A stretch of 64,000 nucleotides of DNA. Origin: Cytophagales bacterium (GTDB lineage Bacteria; Bacteroidota; Bacteroidia; Cytophagales; Bernardetiaceae). The stretch is from assembly GCA_013299045.1 (NCBI GenBank), contig JAAFJX010000011.1:62001-126000 (forward strand), written 5' to 3'. The notes below the pieces were generated by a model. That model was not told where the DNA came from, made no database searches, and was given only the letters and a program-made list of their open reading frames with translations. Both the position numbers and the translations under genes were made by a program. This document shows, in pieces, positions 54,701-62,851 of the stretch (position 1 is the first letter of the stretch; the number at the start of each line of letters is the position of its first letter).

Positions 54701-55177
54701 ATGATACAGAGAATCCAAACAGTTTTTATGCTCATATCGGCAGCCCTTATGTTGGCAATGCTGGCCTTTCCGCTTTGGATAAAGCGCAGCACTGATGGGG
54801 CGGAGCAGGTTGTACTTGGCGCATTTCAATTATTGCATAGCTCAAAAGCAGCGCTTGTGGGGCAGTCAGGCACCTACGCCATAGGCGTAACGGCGGTGCT
54901 GTCCGCGATTGTCAGTATTTATGCTATTTTTCAATACAAAAAACGCCGTTTACAAATCACCCTGTGTGGCTTTAACGTTGTGTTGATTTGCAGTAATATT
55001 GGCTTAGTTGTTTACTATGTGCATTTTATTGCCAATAAAATTTTTAGCCCTGAGCAATATGGTGCTTTTGGATATGCTTTTTTCTTTCCTGTTATAGCAG
55101 TCATATTTTCACAGTTGGCAAGTCGGTTTGCATGGCGTGATGAAAAAATGGTACGAGATTCTGAGCGCTTGCGTTAA
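54701..55177 (+). CDS. DUF4293 membrane protein
   Basis: The 158-aa protein starts with MIQRIQTVFMLISAALM, the characteristic opening of DUF4293, and has four TM helices (residues about 5-27, 55-77, 84-106 and 117-138). A short basic loop (QYKKRRLQ) lies between the second and third helices. The family is found almost only in Bacteroidota and has no assigned function. The frame is open to a TTG at 54665, inside the promoter. It lies just outside the right repeat of the recombinase unit. Confidence 0.88.
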   Translation: MIQRIQTVFMLISAALMLAMLAFPLWIKRSTDGAEQVVLGAFQLLHSSKAALVGQSGTYAIGVTAVLSAIVSIYAIFQYKKRRLQITLCGFNVVLICSNIGLVVYYVHFIANKIFSPEQYGAFGYAFFFPVIAVIFSQLASRFAWRDEKMVRDSERLR

Positions 55178-55231
55178 TCTATCTTTTGTTTGACTCAACG
55201 CTTTCTAATGAATCCTAAAATGTTATTAGTC

Positions 55232-55363
55232 AGTCGTCCCTTGAAGGCATTATCAGTAAATGTACGATAAATGGATTAGAATCTAAGACATTTTTTATTT
55301 AAAATGAAACCCTCATTTAATTTGCTGATAATAAAAAATTTAACTAGATATTTAAGAACAGCT
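55232..55363. repeat. MITE-like repeat, copy C (degenerate)
   Basis: The left end AGTCGTCCCTT is intact, and the right end is worn (TTTAAGAACAGCT instead of TTTAAGGGACGACT) and followed by TATTTAG. The interior TTATCAGTA...TTTAATTTGCTGATAATAAA matches copy A. It lies in the 511-base gap upstream of nuoG. Confidence 0.6.
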
Positions 55364-55616
55364 ATTTAGTTTACATCTATTGATTAAATTATTCTTAGTC
55401 GCATAGAATGTTCTTTCAAAGGCTATGTCTTTCTGTTTTTTCAAATTATTAAAGTTTAAAAAGGTATGTAGCTAGACTGTAGGGTTTGACCCGCTGATTT
55501 TCTAAGAAGTATAGACTGATTTCTTTCTTTCTGATACAGAAACTCAAGGCATCATTCCGCTTGCAGTCCTTTAGGCTTTTTTTATAAACAATTTTCTTTA
55601 AAACTTGCTTTTAGAA

Positions 55617-55647
55617 TTGGTATTGTAGTAATTGCGGATTAAATTTG
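55617..55647 (+). promoter_or_regulatory. Promoter of nuoGH
   Basis: TTG (55617-55619), 20 bases, then TAAATTTG (55640-55647): both boxes fit the consensus. Transcription would start near 55654, about 35 bases before the nuoG ATG, downstream of MITE copy C. This makes nuoGH an independent unit. Confidence 0.6.
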
Positions 55648-55688
55648 TGTGTTAGGTAAATAAAAGCACGTTTAAAAGGCTGATAATC

Positions 55689-56705
55689 ATGGCAAAAATA
55701 ACGTTTGATGGCATTGAAGTAGAGATTCCAGACGGCACCAGTATTTTGCAGGCGGCTCGCAAAATAGGTGGGCACGTGGCCCCGCCTGCCATGTGTTATT
55801 ATTCGTCCTTGAAAGGCACAGGAGGCAAATGCAGAGCTTGTTTGGTTAAAGTTACACAAGGCTCAGCCAAAGACCCGCGCCCTATGCCCAAGCTCGTTGC
55901 ATCGTGCATAACGCCCGTTCAGGATGGTATGGTGGTAGAAAATACAACCAATCCCGATGTTTTGGAAGCACGCAAAGGGGTAGTGGAGTTTTTATTGATT
56001 AATCATCCGTTGGATTGTCCTATTTGCGACCAGGCCGGTGAGTGCCACTTGCAAGATTTTTCTTTTTCTCATGGCAAAGTCAATACACGCTATGAAGAAA
56101 AAAGACGCACTTTTGAAAAGATTGACATAGGTCAGTATATTCAGTTGCACATGACGCGCTGTATCTTGTGTTACCGCTGTGTTTATACTGCCGACCAACT
56201 GACCGACAAGCGTGTTCATGGTGTTATGCACCGTGGTGACATTGCTGAAATCAGTACTTACATTCAAAACTCTATTGAAAATGATTTTTCGGGCAATGTT
56301 ATTGATGTTTGTCCCGTTGGCGCGCTAACCGACAAGACTTTCCGTTTCAAGAGCCGAGTTTGGTTTACAAAACCTATGAATGCGCATTGCAAGTGCGATA
56401 AGTGCAGCGGTAAGGCCGTTATTTGGTACAAAGGCGATGAAGTCTTGCGTGTTACAGCTCGCAAGAACGAGTGGGGCGAAGTGGAAGAGTTTATTTGTAA
56501 CAAGTGTCGTTTTGATACCAAGAAAACGTCCGATTGGACAATAGAAGGGCCTCGCGATATTTCGCATACGTCTGTCATTAGCCAAAACCATTATACAAAT
56601 GAAACGGTTAATCCTGCATTTGCAACCAAAATAGCAGATGAGTACAAGCCCATTAATGATGAGCGTACGCCGTCTCAACTACCTTTTTCTGAACGTGTTA
56701 AGTAA
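55689..56705 (+). CDS. nuoG: Short NuoG-type Fe-S subunit of complex I
   Basis: The 338-aa protein has a ferredoxin-like [2Fe-2S] domain (Cys36, Cys48, Cys51, Cys73) and the His-Cys3 [4Fe-4S] site in HPLDCPICDQAGECHLQD. A further [4Fe-4S] site uses RCILCYRCV plus DVCPVGAL, and there is a short remnant of the next domain (HCKCDKCSG, FICNKCRFD). The large molybdopterin-like domain of the about 900-aa enterobacterial NuoG is absent, as is usual in Bacteroidota. It passes electrons from the NuoEF module to the membrane arm. The neighbouring gene is nuoH, 8 bases downstream; no nuoF is upstream, which is unusual. Confidence 0.92.
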   Translation: MAKITFDGIEVEIPDGTSILQAARKIGGHVAPPAMCYYSSLKGTGGKCRACLVKVTQGSAKDPRPMPKLVASCITPVQDGMVVENTTNPDVLEARKGVVEFLLINHPLDCPICDQAGECHLQDFSFSHGKVNTRYEEKRRTFEKIDIGQYIQLHMTRCILCYRCVYTADQLTDKRVHGVMHRGDIAEISTYIQNSIENDFSGNVIDVCPVGALTDKTFRFKSRVWFTKPMNAHCKCDKCSGKAVIWYKGDEVLRVTARKNEWGEVEEFICNKCRFDTKKTSDWTIEGPRDISHTSVISQNHYTNETVNPAFATKIADEYKPINDERTPSQLPFSERVK

Positions 56706-56713
56706 ACGTTTAT

Positions 56714-57751
56714 ATGACTATTCTTCTTATTAAAGCAATCATTATTCTAATAATTTTTGCGCTCTCATTGGGCATTGCGGCCTATTCTACTTATGCTGAA
56801 CGCAAAATTGCGGCTTTTTTTCAGGACCGTTTAGGGCCGAACCGTGCTGGCCCCTTTGGTATGTTACAGCCATTAGCAGACGGTGTAAAGATGATTTTCA
56901 AAGAAGAGTTTATTCCTTCTTCGTCCAACAAATGGCTATTTATAGCGGGACCCTGCTTGGCCATGCTGACTGCTTGTATGACGAGCGCTGTTATTCCATT
57001 TAGCGATACGCTCACTCTAGCAGGCGAGAGTTTTACCGCTCAGGCCGTGGATATCAATATTGGCATACTCTACATTTTTGGTGTGGTTTCGTTGGGCGTT
57101 TATGGTGTAATGGTAGGCGGTTGGGCTTCCAATAATAAATATTCGCTTTTGGGCGCTGTTCGGGCAGCTTCGCAAAATATTAGTTATGAGTTGGCTATGG
57201 GTTTGTCTATTGTGGCGGTGGTGATGCTTACAGGCTCGCTTTCTTTAAACCAAATAGTTGAACAACAACACGGTATGAACTGGAATATTTTTTATCAGCC
57301 GCTTGGTTTTATCATATTCTGCATTTGTGCCTTTGCTGAAACTAACCGCACACCATTTGACCTACCAGAGTGCGAAACCGAACTTGTTGGTGGTTATCAT
57401 ACAGAGTATAGCAGTATGAAGCTAGGTTTTTATTTGTTTGCAGAATATGTGAATATGTTTGTGGCATCAGCTGTTATGTCTGCATTATATTTTGGTGGTT
57501 ATAACTACCCATTTATGGACGTTGCCGCCGAGCTTTTAGGCTCAAATGTGGCTGCTTTTCTTGGCATAGGGGTTTTCTTTATGAAAATATTTGCTTTTAT
57601 TTTCTTTTTTATGTGGGTTCGTTGGACAATCCCGCGCTTTCGCTATGACCAATTAATGAAACTCGGCTGGACTGCCCTTATTCCACTGTCCATTTTGAAT
57701 GTGATTCTAACTGGCATCGCTATTCTAGTTCAGCATACTTTTTTTGGTTAG
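56714..57751 (+). CDS. nuoH: NADH-quinone oxidoreductase subunit H
   Basis: The 345-aa integral membrane protein has eight or so TM helices. It holds the conserved loops AYSTYAERKIAAFFQDRLGPNRAGPFG, the quinone-site segment CAFAETNRTPFDLPECE...EYSSMK, and RWTIPRFRYDQLMKLGW. It forms much of the quinone chamber and links the hydrophilic and membrane arms of complex I. It starts 8 bases after nuoG. Its TAG stop codon (57749-57751) lies inside the left terminal repeat of MITE copy D. nuoI, which normally follows, is missing from the locus. Confidence 0.96.
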   Translation: MTILLIKAIIILIIFALSLGIAAYSTYAERKIAAFFQDRLGPNRAGPFGMLQPLADGVKMIFKEEFIPSSSNKWLFIAGPCLAMLTACMTSAVIPFSDTLTLAGESFTAQAVDINIGILYIFGVVSLGVYGVMVGGWASNNKYSLLGAVRAASQNISYELAMGLSIVAVVMLTGSLSLNQIVEQQHGMNWNIFYQPLGFIIFCICAFAETNRTPFDLPECETELVGGYHTEYSSMKLGFYLFAEYVNMFVASAVMSALYFGGYNYPFMDVAAELLGSNVAAFLGIGVFFMKIFAFIFFFMWVRWTIPRFRYDQLMKLGWTALIPLSILNVILTGIAILVQHTFFG

Positions 57752-58030
57752 TTGCTCCTTAAAAAGACGCTATGGCGTTGGTTGTCAGCAAAGTAGAAAA
57801 AAGATTTTGTCTTTAAAATTTCTTAGGATTTGTCTATTTTATCAAAAACTGGCAAAATCTTAAAATTTTTGACGGCCTGACACGCTTCCCCTCATACAAA
57901 AGCGAATGGCTCAAATGTCAGAGAATGAGATTTTCTGTGCAAGAATGAGCCAATCAAAGAAAAAGCCATTCGCTGGTTTAGATGAAAATTGATGTGCTTG
58001 TTCTTGTGCCAACTTTTTAAGGGAAGACTA
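57749..58030. repeat. MITE-like repeat, copy D (long form)
   Basis: This 282-bp unit has ends TAGTTGCTCCTTAAAAA and TTTTTAAGGGAAGACTA. Its middle shares long blocks with copy B (CAAAAGCGAATGGCTCAAA, GAGATTTTCTGTGCAA, TCAAAGAAAAAGCCA), so the two are diverged copies of one element. It supplies the stop codon of nuoH and fills most of the gap to the caspase-fold gene. No ORF is inside. Confidence 0.7.
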
Positions 58031-58139
58031 ATTAGGAAACTGTTACGACTAGAAAATAGGGTATCTGTGGTGTATTCTAAACCTTAAACATTGTTGAAAC
58101 GGGACTTCATCGCATGATGTGAAGAGGCTTATTGAAGAG

Positions 58140-59546
58140 TTAATCCATTATTGCTTCTGTGCTACCATCTACCACCGTAATATTCCCTATCGCAACACGA
58201 TAACCACCCGTAGCATTGGCATCTGGCAGGAGCAGAACTTGTACATTTTTGCTGACGCGGTCGCCATAAATCAATTTTCCTTCACGGTCTGTCTTGCGAA
58301 ACTCTTGAAAAACTTGCGCACTTGCAATCAAAGACCCGTCAGCAGCCTTTCTGAACTCGCCCATTTCTAAAGGTTTGTACCAGTCAATGCTTACGCTGTA
58401 TTCTTTGGCAACACCATAAAGAGAGGTAAAATATTTATTTGCCTTACGCCTAGACTTTTTTCTAAACAAGTTTGAGATTTCAATTTCGCGGTTATTATCA
58501 CTAAAAAGTGCCATCACCTCTTCAATAATACCGGCATCATTCCCCGTTTCAGAGTTTGAGCTACTCCCTTTGGCTAGCGTAGAAATCTTTTCTAAAAGTA
58601 GTTGGACTTTATCGGAAGCCTCATTTCTATAATAATTCACCTTACTGTCTTCCATGTCTATCAAGGCTTCTTCAGCTGTTTCACGGGGCGTAGAAGTTTC
58701 TTTGGCAGCCGTAGGGTCGGTTCTATCTGGTTTTGTTTTGAGAAGGTCTGGCTCGCCCAAGTTATCGCTCGCAAAACTATTAAATGGCCTAGACTCTGGC
58801 TGTTGTGTAATATTAAGCATTGCTTGGGGGTTCTGACCACCGTTAGAATTGCGAACAGTCAGAAAACGCGAACGGCTGACAATTGCGCTCCATTGTGTAA
58901 TCGGCTCGGTGTTTTCGTGTATGGCTTGCAAAAAACTATTTGTAAAGATGCCACCTTGCGCGCCCAAGCGGCATTCGGCCTGCTCTTTAGGAAAATGATT
59001 AACTATTTCTACTACGCCCTGCGACTGTGAGAACAAAGAGACATAGCGCTCTTTTACTCCTTTATCAATAAAAATAGGGCTTAGGTCATCGTTCTGATTG
59101 CATAAATCGACAACAACAAGCGTCAAACGGGGTTTGAGTGCTGCAATACTTTCGGTCAGGCTATGATAATCCGCATAATCATCTGTAAATTCTATCAAGT
59201 TTGAAGGGTTCTCGCGTGAACGTGTAATAAGCTCACTGCCAGAAACATATAAGACAAGCACATCGCTAGGGCTGACTTTGAGGCTGCTGAGTTGTTTTTT
59301 AAGGCTAGCCAAATTATAATTAGCACCATCTAGTGTATAGACTTTACGCAGCATACCAGTCATGTAGGCAATGGTATCCATTTCTGTCTTCATACGCTTG
59401 AGGTTGGCAGCATGACCTGCGCCCGTATTAGTATTGGCTGTTTCGGCGGCCAGAATGGCGTGTAAGCGGCCTTGTTGGGCGTATGCGGGCAGGCAAAGTG
59501 CGCACACAAAAAAGAATAGCAGAGCTAGAATTTTGGCAGTACTCAT
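58140..59546 (-). CDS. Exported caspase-fold protein lacking the usual catalytic His
   Basis: The 468-aa protein has a signal peptide (ending PAYAQQ) and a caspase-like domain (residues about 25-240): LHAILAAE, NLKRMKTEMDTIAYMTG, SDVLVLYVSGSELI and LTLVVVDLCNQ. In active C14 peptidases the second strand ends in Y-S-G-H-G and the fourth in D-x-C. Here the His position reads VSGSE, while Asp147-Leu-Cys149 is kept. A Ser/Thr/Pro/Glu-rich linker (about 265-300) and a C-terminal domain of about 130 residues follow (DSLI-type strands; NVQVLLLPDANATGGYRV). It is probably a pseudo-protease or binding protein, and the fold itself is an inference from motif order. The ATG is at 59546. Confidence 0.6.
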   Translation of the reverse strand: MSTAKILALLFFFVCALCLPAYAQQGRLHAILAAETANTNTGAGHAANLKRMKTEMDTIAYMTGMLRKVYTLDGANYNLASLKKQLSSLKVSPSDVLVLYVSGSELITRSRENPSNLIEFTDDYADYHSLTESIAALKPRLTLVVVDLCNQNDDLSPIFIDKGVKERYVSLFSQSQGVVEIVNHFPKEQAECRLGAQGGIFTNSFLQAIHENTEPITQWSAIVSRSRFLTVRNSNGGQNPQAMLNITQQPESRPFNSFASDNLGEPDLLKTKPDRTDPTAAKETSTPRETAEEALIDMEDSKVNYYRNEASDKVQLLLEKISTLAKGSSSNSETGNDAGIIEEVMALFSDNNREIEISNLFRKKSRRKANKYFTSLYGVAKEYSVSIDWYKPLEMGEFRKAADGSLIASAQVFQEFRKTDREGKLIYGDRVSKNVQVLLLPDANATGGYRVAIGNITVVDGSTEAIMD

Positions 59547-59771
59547 TTGGTTTTCTTAAATAAATTGTTGATTGATAAAAACTTTGCTTGGTGCTATGAA
59601 TTGGCCTCAAAAGCAATTTTTGGGTTTGAAGAAAGCAGCTTTTTAACTACTCACCCAAACCTGAGGATATGTGCTGCAATTTTGAGGCAGATAGCATAAG
59701 CCTCTCGTTGAATAAATGAAAATTATAGACAAACGAGCAGTTTTTAACTACGAATCCAAATGTGTACAATT

Positions 59772-60905
59772 TTAGAAAGGGTCAGAGTAGTCGGGGTTTT
59801 TAAGAAATGCCTCATCTGTAAGCATATCCAAGAAAGCTAAAAGGTCTTTCTTTTCTGAATCGGTCAGGCCTAACTTAATGGGGTCGGTAGGATTAAAGCG
59901 GGGGTCGTTAGAAGCAGCCACAATGAGTGGGTCTAGAGTAGCACTTCGTTTGATGCCTGAATTGTAATGATTGATAACCTCCTCAAGCGTCTTAAAGCGG
60001 CCGTCGTGCATATAGGGCGCGGTCAGGGCAATATTGCGCAGGCTAGGTGCTTTAAATTTGCCTTTGTCTTTAGGATTGGCAGTAGTGGACATGAGGCCGT
60101 CGCGAAGTTTCTCGTCTGTATCAATCCCGTTATTATGAAAGCCACTAAGGCCTAAGGTATTACCACCAAGGCGCACGGGCAGGTGGCAATCTCCACAATT
60201 TGCGCCGCGTGTGCCGGCAATGGGGTCGGGGTGAGAAAAGAACAGCCTCAAGCCACGCATTTCAGAATCAGTGGGGGTGTACTCCCCGCGCAGAAACTGG
60301 TCGTATTTTGAATCCTTGCTAATGACCGTACGCTGGAACTGAGCCAAAGCATTTGTTATCAGGCCTCCTGTAATTTTATCTGTTCCGAAAGCGCGTTTAA
60401 ACAAAGGTGGGTAGCGGCTGTCCGACTGCAATTTACGAACAGCCTCTGCTATGGATTGATTCATTTCGTTGGGGTGCTGCATAGGAATAATCGCCTGCTT
60501 TTCAAGTGTTTGCTCTTTGGCAGTCCACGTGAGTTGGCTCTCCCATAGTAAATTAACTATGCTCATGGCCGATACATCTGTACGCTTACTCGCCACGCCC
60601 TCGCTAAAAGGCTTTCCGTCTGTGAAGGCTTTGCTTTGTAAATGACATGAGCCACAAGCAATGGTGTTGTCCACTGACAATTTTTTTTCATAAAAAAGCA
60701 TACGCCCAAGTGCCACTCCGCCTTCGGTAAGCGGGTTGTCAGGCGGAAGCGTGTAGTCGCCAAAATAGTAAGGCGCTTTGAGCAAAAATGGCTTATTTGG
60801 TTCTTCTGGGCCAGTAGTTTTGTCTTGGCAGGCTACTACAAAAAGCGTCATGGCTAAGCCTACGCCAATTAGTTGAATGCTTTGCTTATAATAATCAAGT
60901 TGCAT
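59772..60905 (-). CDS. Di-haem cytochrome c peroxidase (CCP/MauG family), lipoprotein
   Basis: The 377-aa lipoprotein has a leader ending at FVVAC (Cys26) and two c-type haem motifs: CGSCH (residues about 87-91) and CGDCH (about 237-241). It shows the family segments LGRMLFYEKKLS, ACGSCHLQSKAFTDG, RGLRLFFSHPD, FKAPSLRNIALTAPYMHDGRFKTLEEVINHYN and DLLAFLDMLTD. It reduces H2O2 in the periplasm with electrons from small cytochromes. It is full length with an ATG at 60905, and monocistronic. Confidence 0.93.
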   Translation of the reverse strand: MQLDYYKQSIQLIGVGLAMTLFVVACQDKTTGPEEPNKPFLLKAPYYFGDYTLPPDNPLTEGGVALGRMLFYEKKLSVDNTIACGSCHLQSKAFTDGKPFSEGVASKRTDVSAMSIVNLLWESQLTWTAKEQTLEKQAIIPMQHPNEMNQSIAEAVRKLQSDSRYPPLFKRAFGTDKITGGLITNALAQFQRTVISKDSKYDQFLRGEYTPTDSEMRGLRLFFSHPDPIAGTRGANCGDCHLPVRLGGNTLGLSGFHNNGIDTDEKLRDGLMSTTANPKDKGKFKAPSLRNIALTAPYMHDGRFKTLEEVINHYNSGIKRSATLDPLIVAASNDPRFNPTDPIKLGLTDSEKKDLLAFLDMLTDEAFLKNPDYSDPF

Positions 60906-61008
60906 AATTGCTTGTTTTTTACATGGAGTACTACCTATAAATGCTTATCATTAAACACAATTTATAGCTTGCAGGTTTATGTTTTATTCTAAATAACAAA
61001 GAAAATAC

Positions 61009-61464
61009 TCACCAAATACTTTCTATTTTAAATTTTTTAGTGTTGATATCAAACTCTGCCCCCACTTTTTTTAGACTCAGGAGTCGTCCTATTGGAGATT
61101 CTAAGGATACCGCAAATAGCTGCAAACCCGCGATTTGTATAGCTCCTAAACCTGTACTGATGTAAAACCATCCCTGGTTAGTTTGCACCAAACTTCCCAG
61201 AATAACAGCATCAGATGGTGATTGCCGGTTTTGTATGCGTTTGAGAACAGCCTCTTGATTCTGAGCTTCCAACAGGCGCTTTTGTTCCTTTTCAATTTGA
61301 AGCTGCATCATGGCGCGGCCAGTTTCGTATTTATCCCCAGCCGAACTCTTTGTTTCTTCGTTGGCCGATTCCTGAGCAGCGTTGATGTTGCTTTTAATGC
61401 TTTGAATCTTGTCCGCAACTAGCTCAACACAATAAGCGAGAGCCTGTTTTTTAAGATACTCCAT
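61009..61464 (-). CDS. GreA/GreB-like protein
   Basis: The 151-aa soluble protein has an N-terminal coiled coil (residues about 5-75; NAAQESANEETKSSAGDKYETGRAMMQLQIEKEQ). A small C-terminal domain (about 80-150) ends SPIGRLLSLKKVGAEFDI...FKIESIW. The order and the 'SPIG..L..KK.G' ending match GreA/GreB transcript-cleavage factors, but the domain order is looser than in GreA. Close relatives in Bacteroidota are often labelled '3-oxoacyl-ACP synthase', which the sequence does not support. A role near RNA polymerase is an inference. It lies 21 bases downstream of the beta-lactamase-fold gene on the same strand. Confidence 0.7.
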   Translation of the reverse strand: MEYLKKQALAYCVELVADKIQSIKSNINAAQESANEETKSSAGDKYETGRAMMQLQIEKEQKRLLEAQNQEAVLKRIQNRQSPSDAVILGSLVQTNQGWFYISTGLGAIQIAGLQLFAVSLESPIGRLLSLKKVGAEFDINTKKFKIESIW

Positions 61465-61485
61465 AGTAAATCATTTATGTGTAAT

Positions 61486-62592
61486 TTAATACATTTCGGC
61501 TAATTGAGGCAGGAGCGACCACCATGGCGCTTTGCCCTCATTTTTTCCGAGCCTAACAATGATTATTTTTTTGGCTGGGTTTACGTAAATATATTGCCCC
61601 AGAATACCTTGCGCCAAAAAGTCGCCGTTCTTGGTGGGTAGCCACCATTGGTATTGGTAATAGGAAGCACTGCCCATGCTGGTATCCTGCTTAATGGATT
61701 GATGCACCCATTCGCTCGGCACAATTTGCTGACCGTTCCAGTTCCCATCATTCAAGTAGAGCCTGCCTATTTTGGCATAATCGCGGGCGCGGGCATTGAG
61801 GCAGCAGAAGGTCTTTTCTAATCCTTTCCTTTTGCGGTCTATGCTCCATGAGCCGTCATACTCCATGCCCAGAGGTTGCCATAGTTTTTGTTCGAGATAA
61901 GCTGACACCGTTCTATCTTTGAGCGCTCGTTCTAATACCAAGCCCAGTAACTGTGAGTTGCCGCTTTTATACTCAAACTGAGTGCCTGGTTCTGTTTTTA
62001 GTTTTAACTTGTAAAGGCTACGCCTTAAATTTCTGCCATAGTAAAAAGACGCAACGTGCCCAAAAGGATTGTAGTAGCCTTCATTAAAATCCAGCCCAGA
62101 GGTCATTTGCAACAAGTGCTCAATCGTAACTTTTTCAAAACCATTGTTCTTGAGTTCAGGGATATAAGTCGTTATCGGTTCTTGCACGGACTGAATCAGC
62201 CTGTCCTTTATGGCGCAACCAATCAGGATAGAGAGTACTGACTTTGCCACCGAAAAAGAGGGTACTACAGAACTTTCTTTGTAATTATCAAAATAATTCT
62301 CATAAAGCAGGGTATCATTTCGGATAATCAAAAAAGCTACCGTGTTGTTCTTCTTGAGATAATCTTCAAAAGCCATATCTTTGCCTTTGATTTTGATACT
62401 TTTGGGAATCTTTTTGGCTATATCGCCACTAGGAGTAAACTGAAAAGGCATACCTGCTTTTTGAACGGCTCTGTTCGGAAACTTGCGATGGTCTTTAATG
62501 TCCGCAAAATTATAGAATATGAACCGGCCTAAAGTACAGGCTTGTAAGGATATGAGCAGCAGAAAGAGCAAAAATTTAATCATGTTAGACAT
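61486..62592 (-). CDS. Serine beta-lactamase-fold hydrolase, lipoprotein
   Basis: The 368-aa lipoprotein has a lipobox LQAC (Cys19). The class C beta-lactamase/DD-peptidase fold is shown by the nucleophile motif SxxK (Ser114-Val-Ala-Lys117), HLLQMTSGLDFNEG, the YxSGN motif (Tyr208, Asn212) and a C-terminal ILGQYIYVNP in place of KTG. Enzymes of this family cleave esters or amides (peptidoglycan peptides, lipids); many are not antibiotic-resistance genes. Two ATGs fit (62592 and 62583); both keep the lipobox. It is probably co-transcribed with the GreA-like gene. Confidence 0.88.
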   Translation of the reverse strand: MSNMIKFLLFLLLISLQACTLGRFIFYNFADIKDHRKFPNRAVQKAGMPFQFTPSGDIAKKIPKSIKIKGKDMAFEDYLKKNNTVAFLIIRNDTLLYENYFDNYKESSVVPSFSVAKSVLSILIGCAIKDRLIQSVQEPITTYIPELKNNGFEKVTIEHLLQMTSGLDFNEGYYNPFGHVASFYYGRNLRRSLYKLKLKTEPGTQFEYKSGNSQLLGLVLERALKDRTVSAYLEQKLWQPLGMEYDGSWSIDRKRKGLEKTFCCLNARARDYAKIGRLYLNDGNWNGQQIVPSEWVHQSIKQDTSMGSASYYQYQWWLPTKNGDFLAQGILGQYIYVNPAKKIIIVRLGKNEGKAPWWSLLPQLAEMY

Positions 62593-62626
62593 AACAAGAA
62601 ATCATTTAATTCTATGATTTAAAAGC

Positions 62627-62634
62627 CAAAGGTA
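62627..62634 (-). promoter_or_regulatory. -7 element for the beta-lactamase-fold gene
   Basis: On the minus strand, TACCTTTG is followed by GCTTT, about 35 bases before the ATG. No TTG was found at -33. Confidence 0.45.
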
Positions 62635-62851
62635 TAAAGTAATGATTTAAACTGCATACTGTTTAGAAATTTTCTTTGGGTTTGACCAAGGTTTGGTTTC
62701 AGAACAATCCACTGTCATTTTTTAGGATAACTCTGATATTTTACCTATTTTTGCTCAAACAAAACTGCATAAAATAGCGTTTGAAAATGGCAAAAGCTTA
62801 GCAAAGTGATTTTGTTCTGCCCAAAATGATTTACAAAAAGCCCAAACTAAC

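Noticed and set aside
60935-60967. Inverted repeat CTATAAAT / ATTTATAG between the peroxidase and GreA-like genes
   Set aside because: It is short, pure AT-type pairing with no T run. It may occur by chance.
61486-62592. An antibiotic-resistance beta-lactamase
   Set aside because: The SxxK and YxSGN motifs show the fold, but the KTG position reads GQY, and the family is mostly made of esterases and peptidases. Resistance cannot be claimed.
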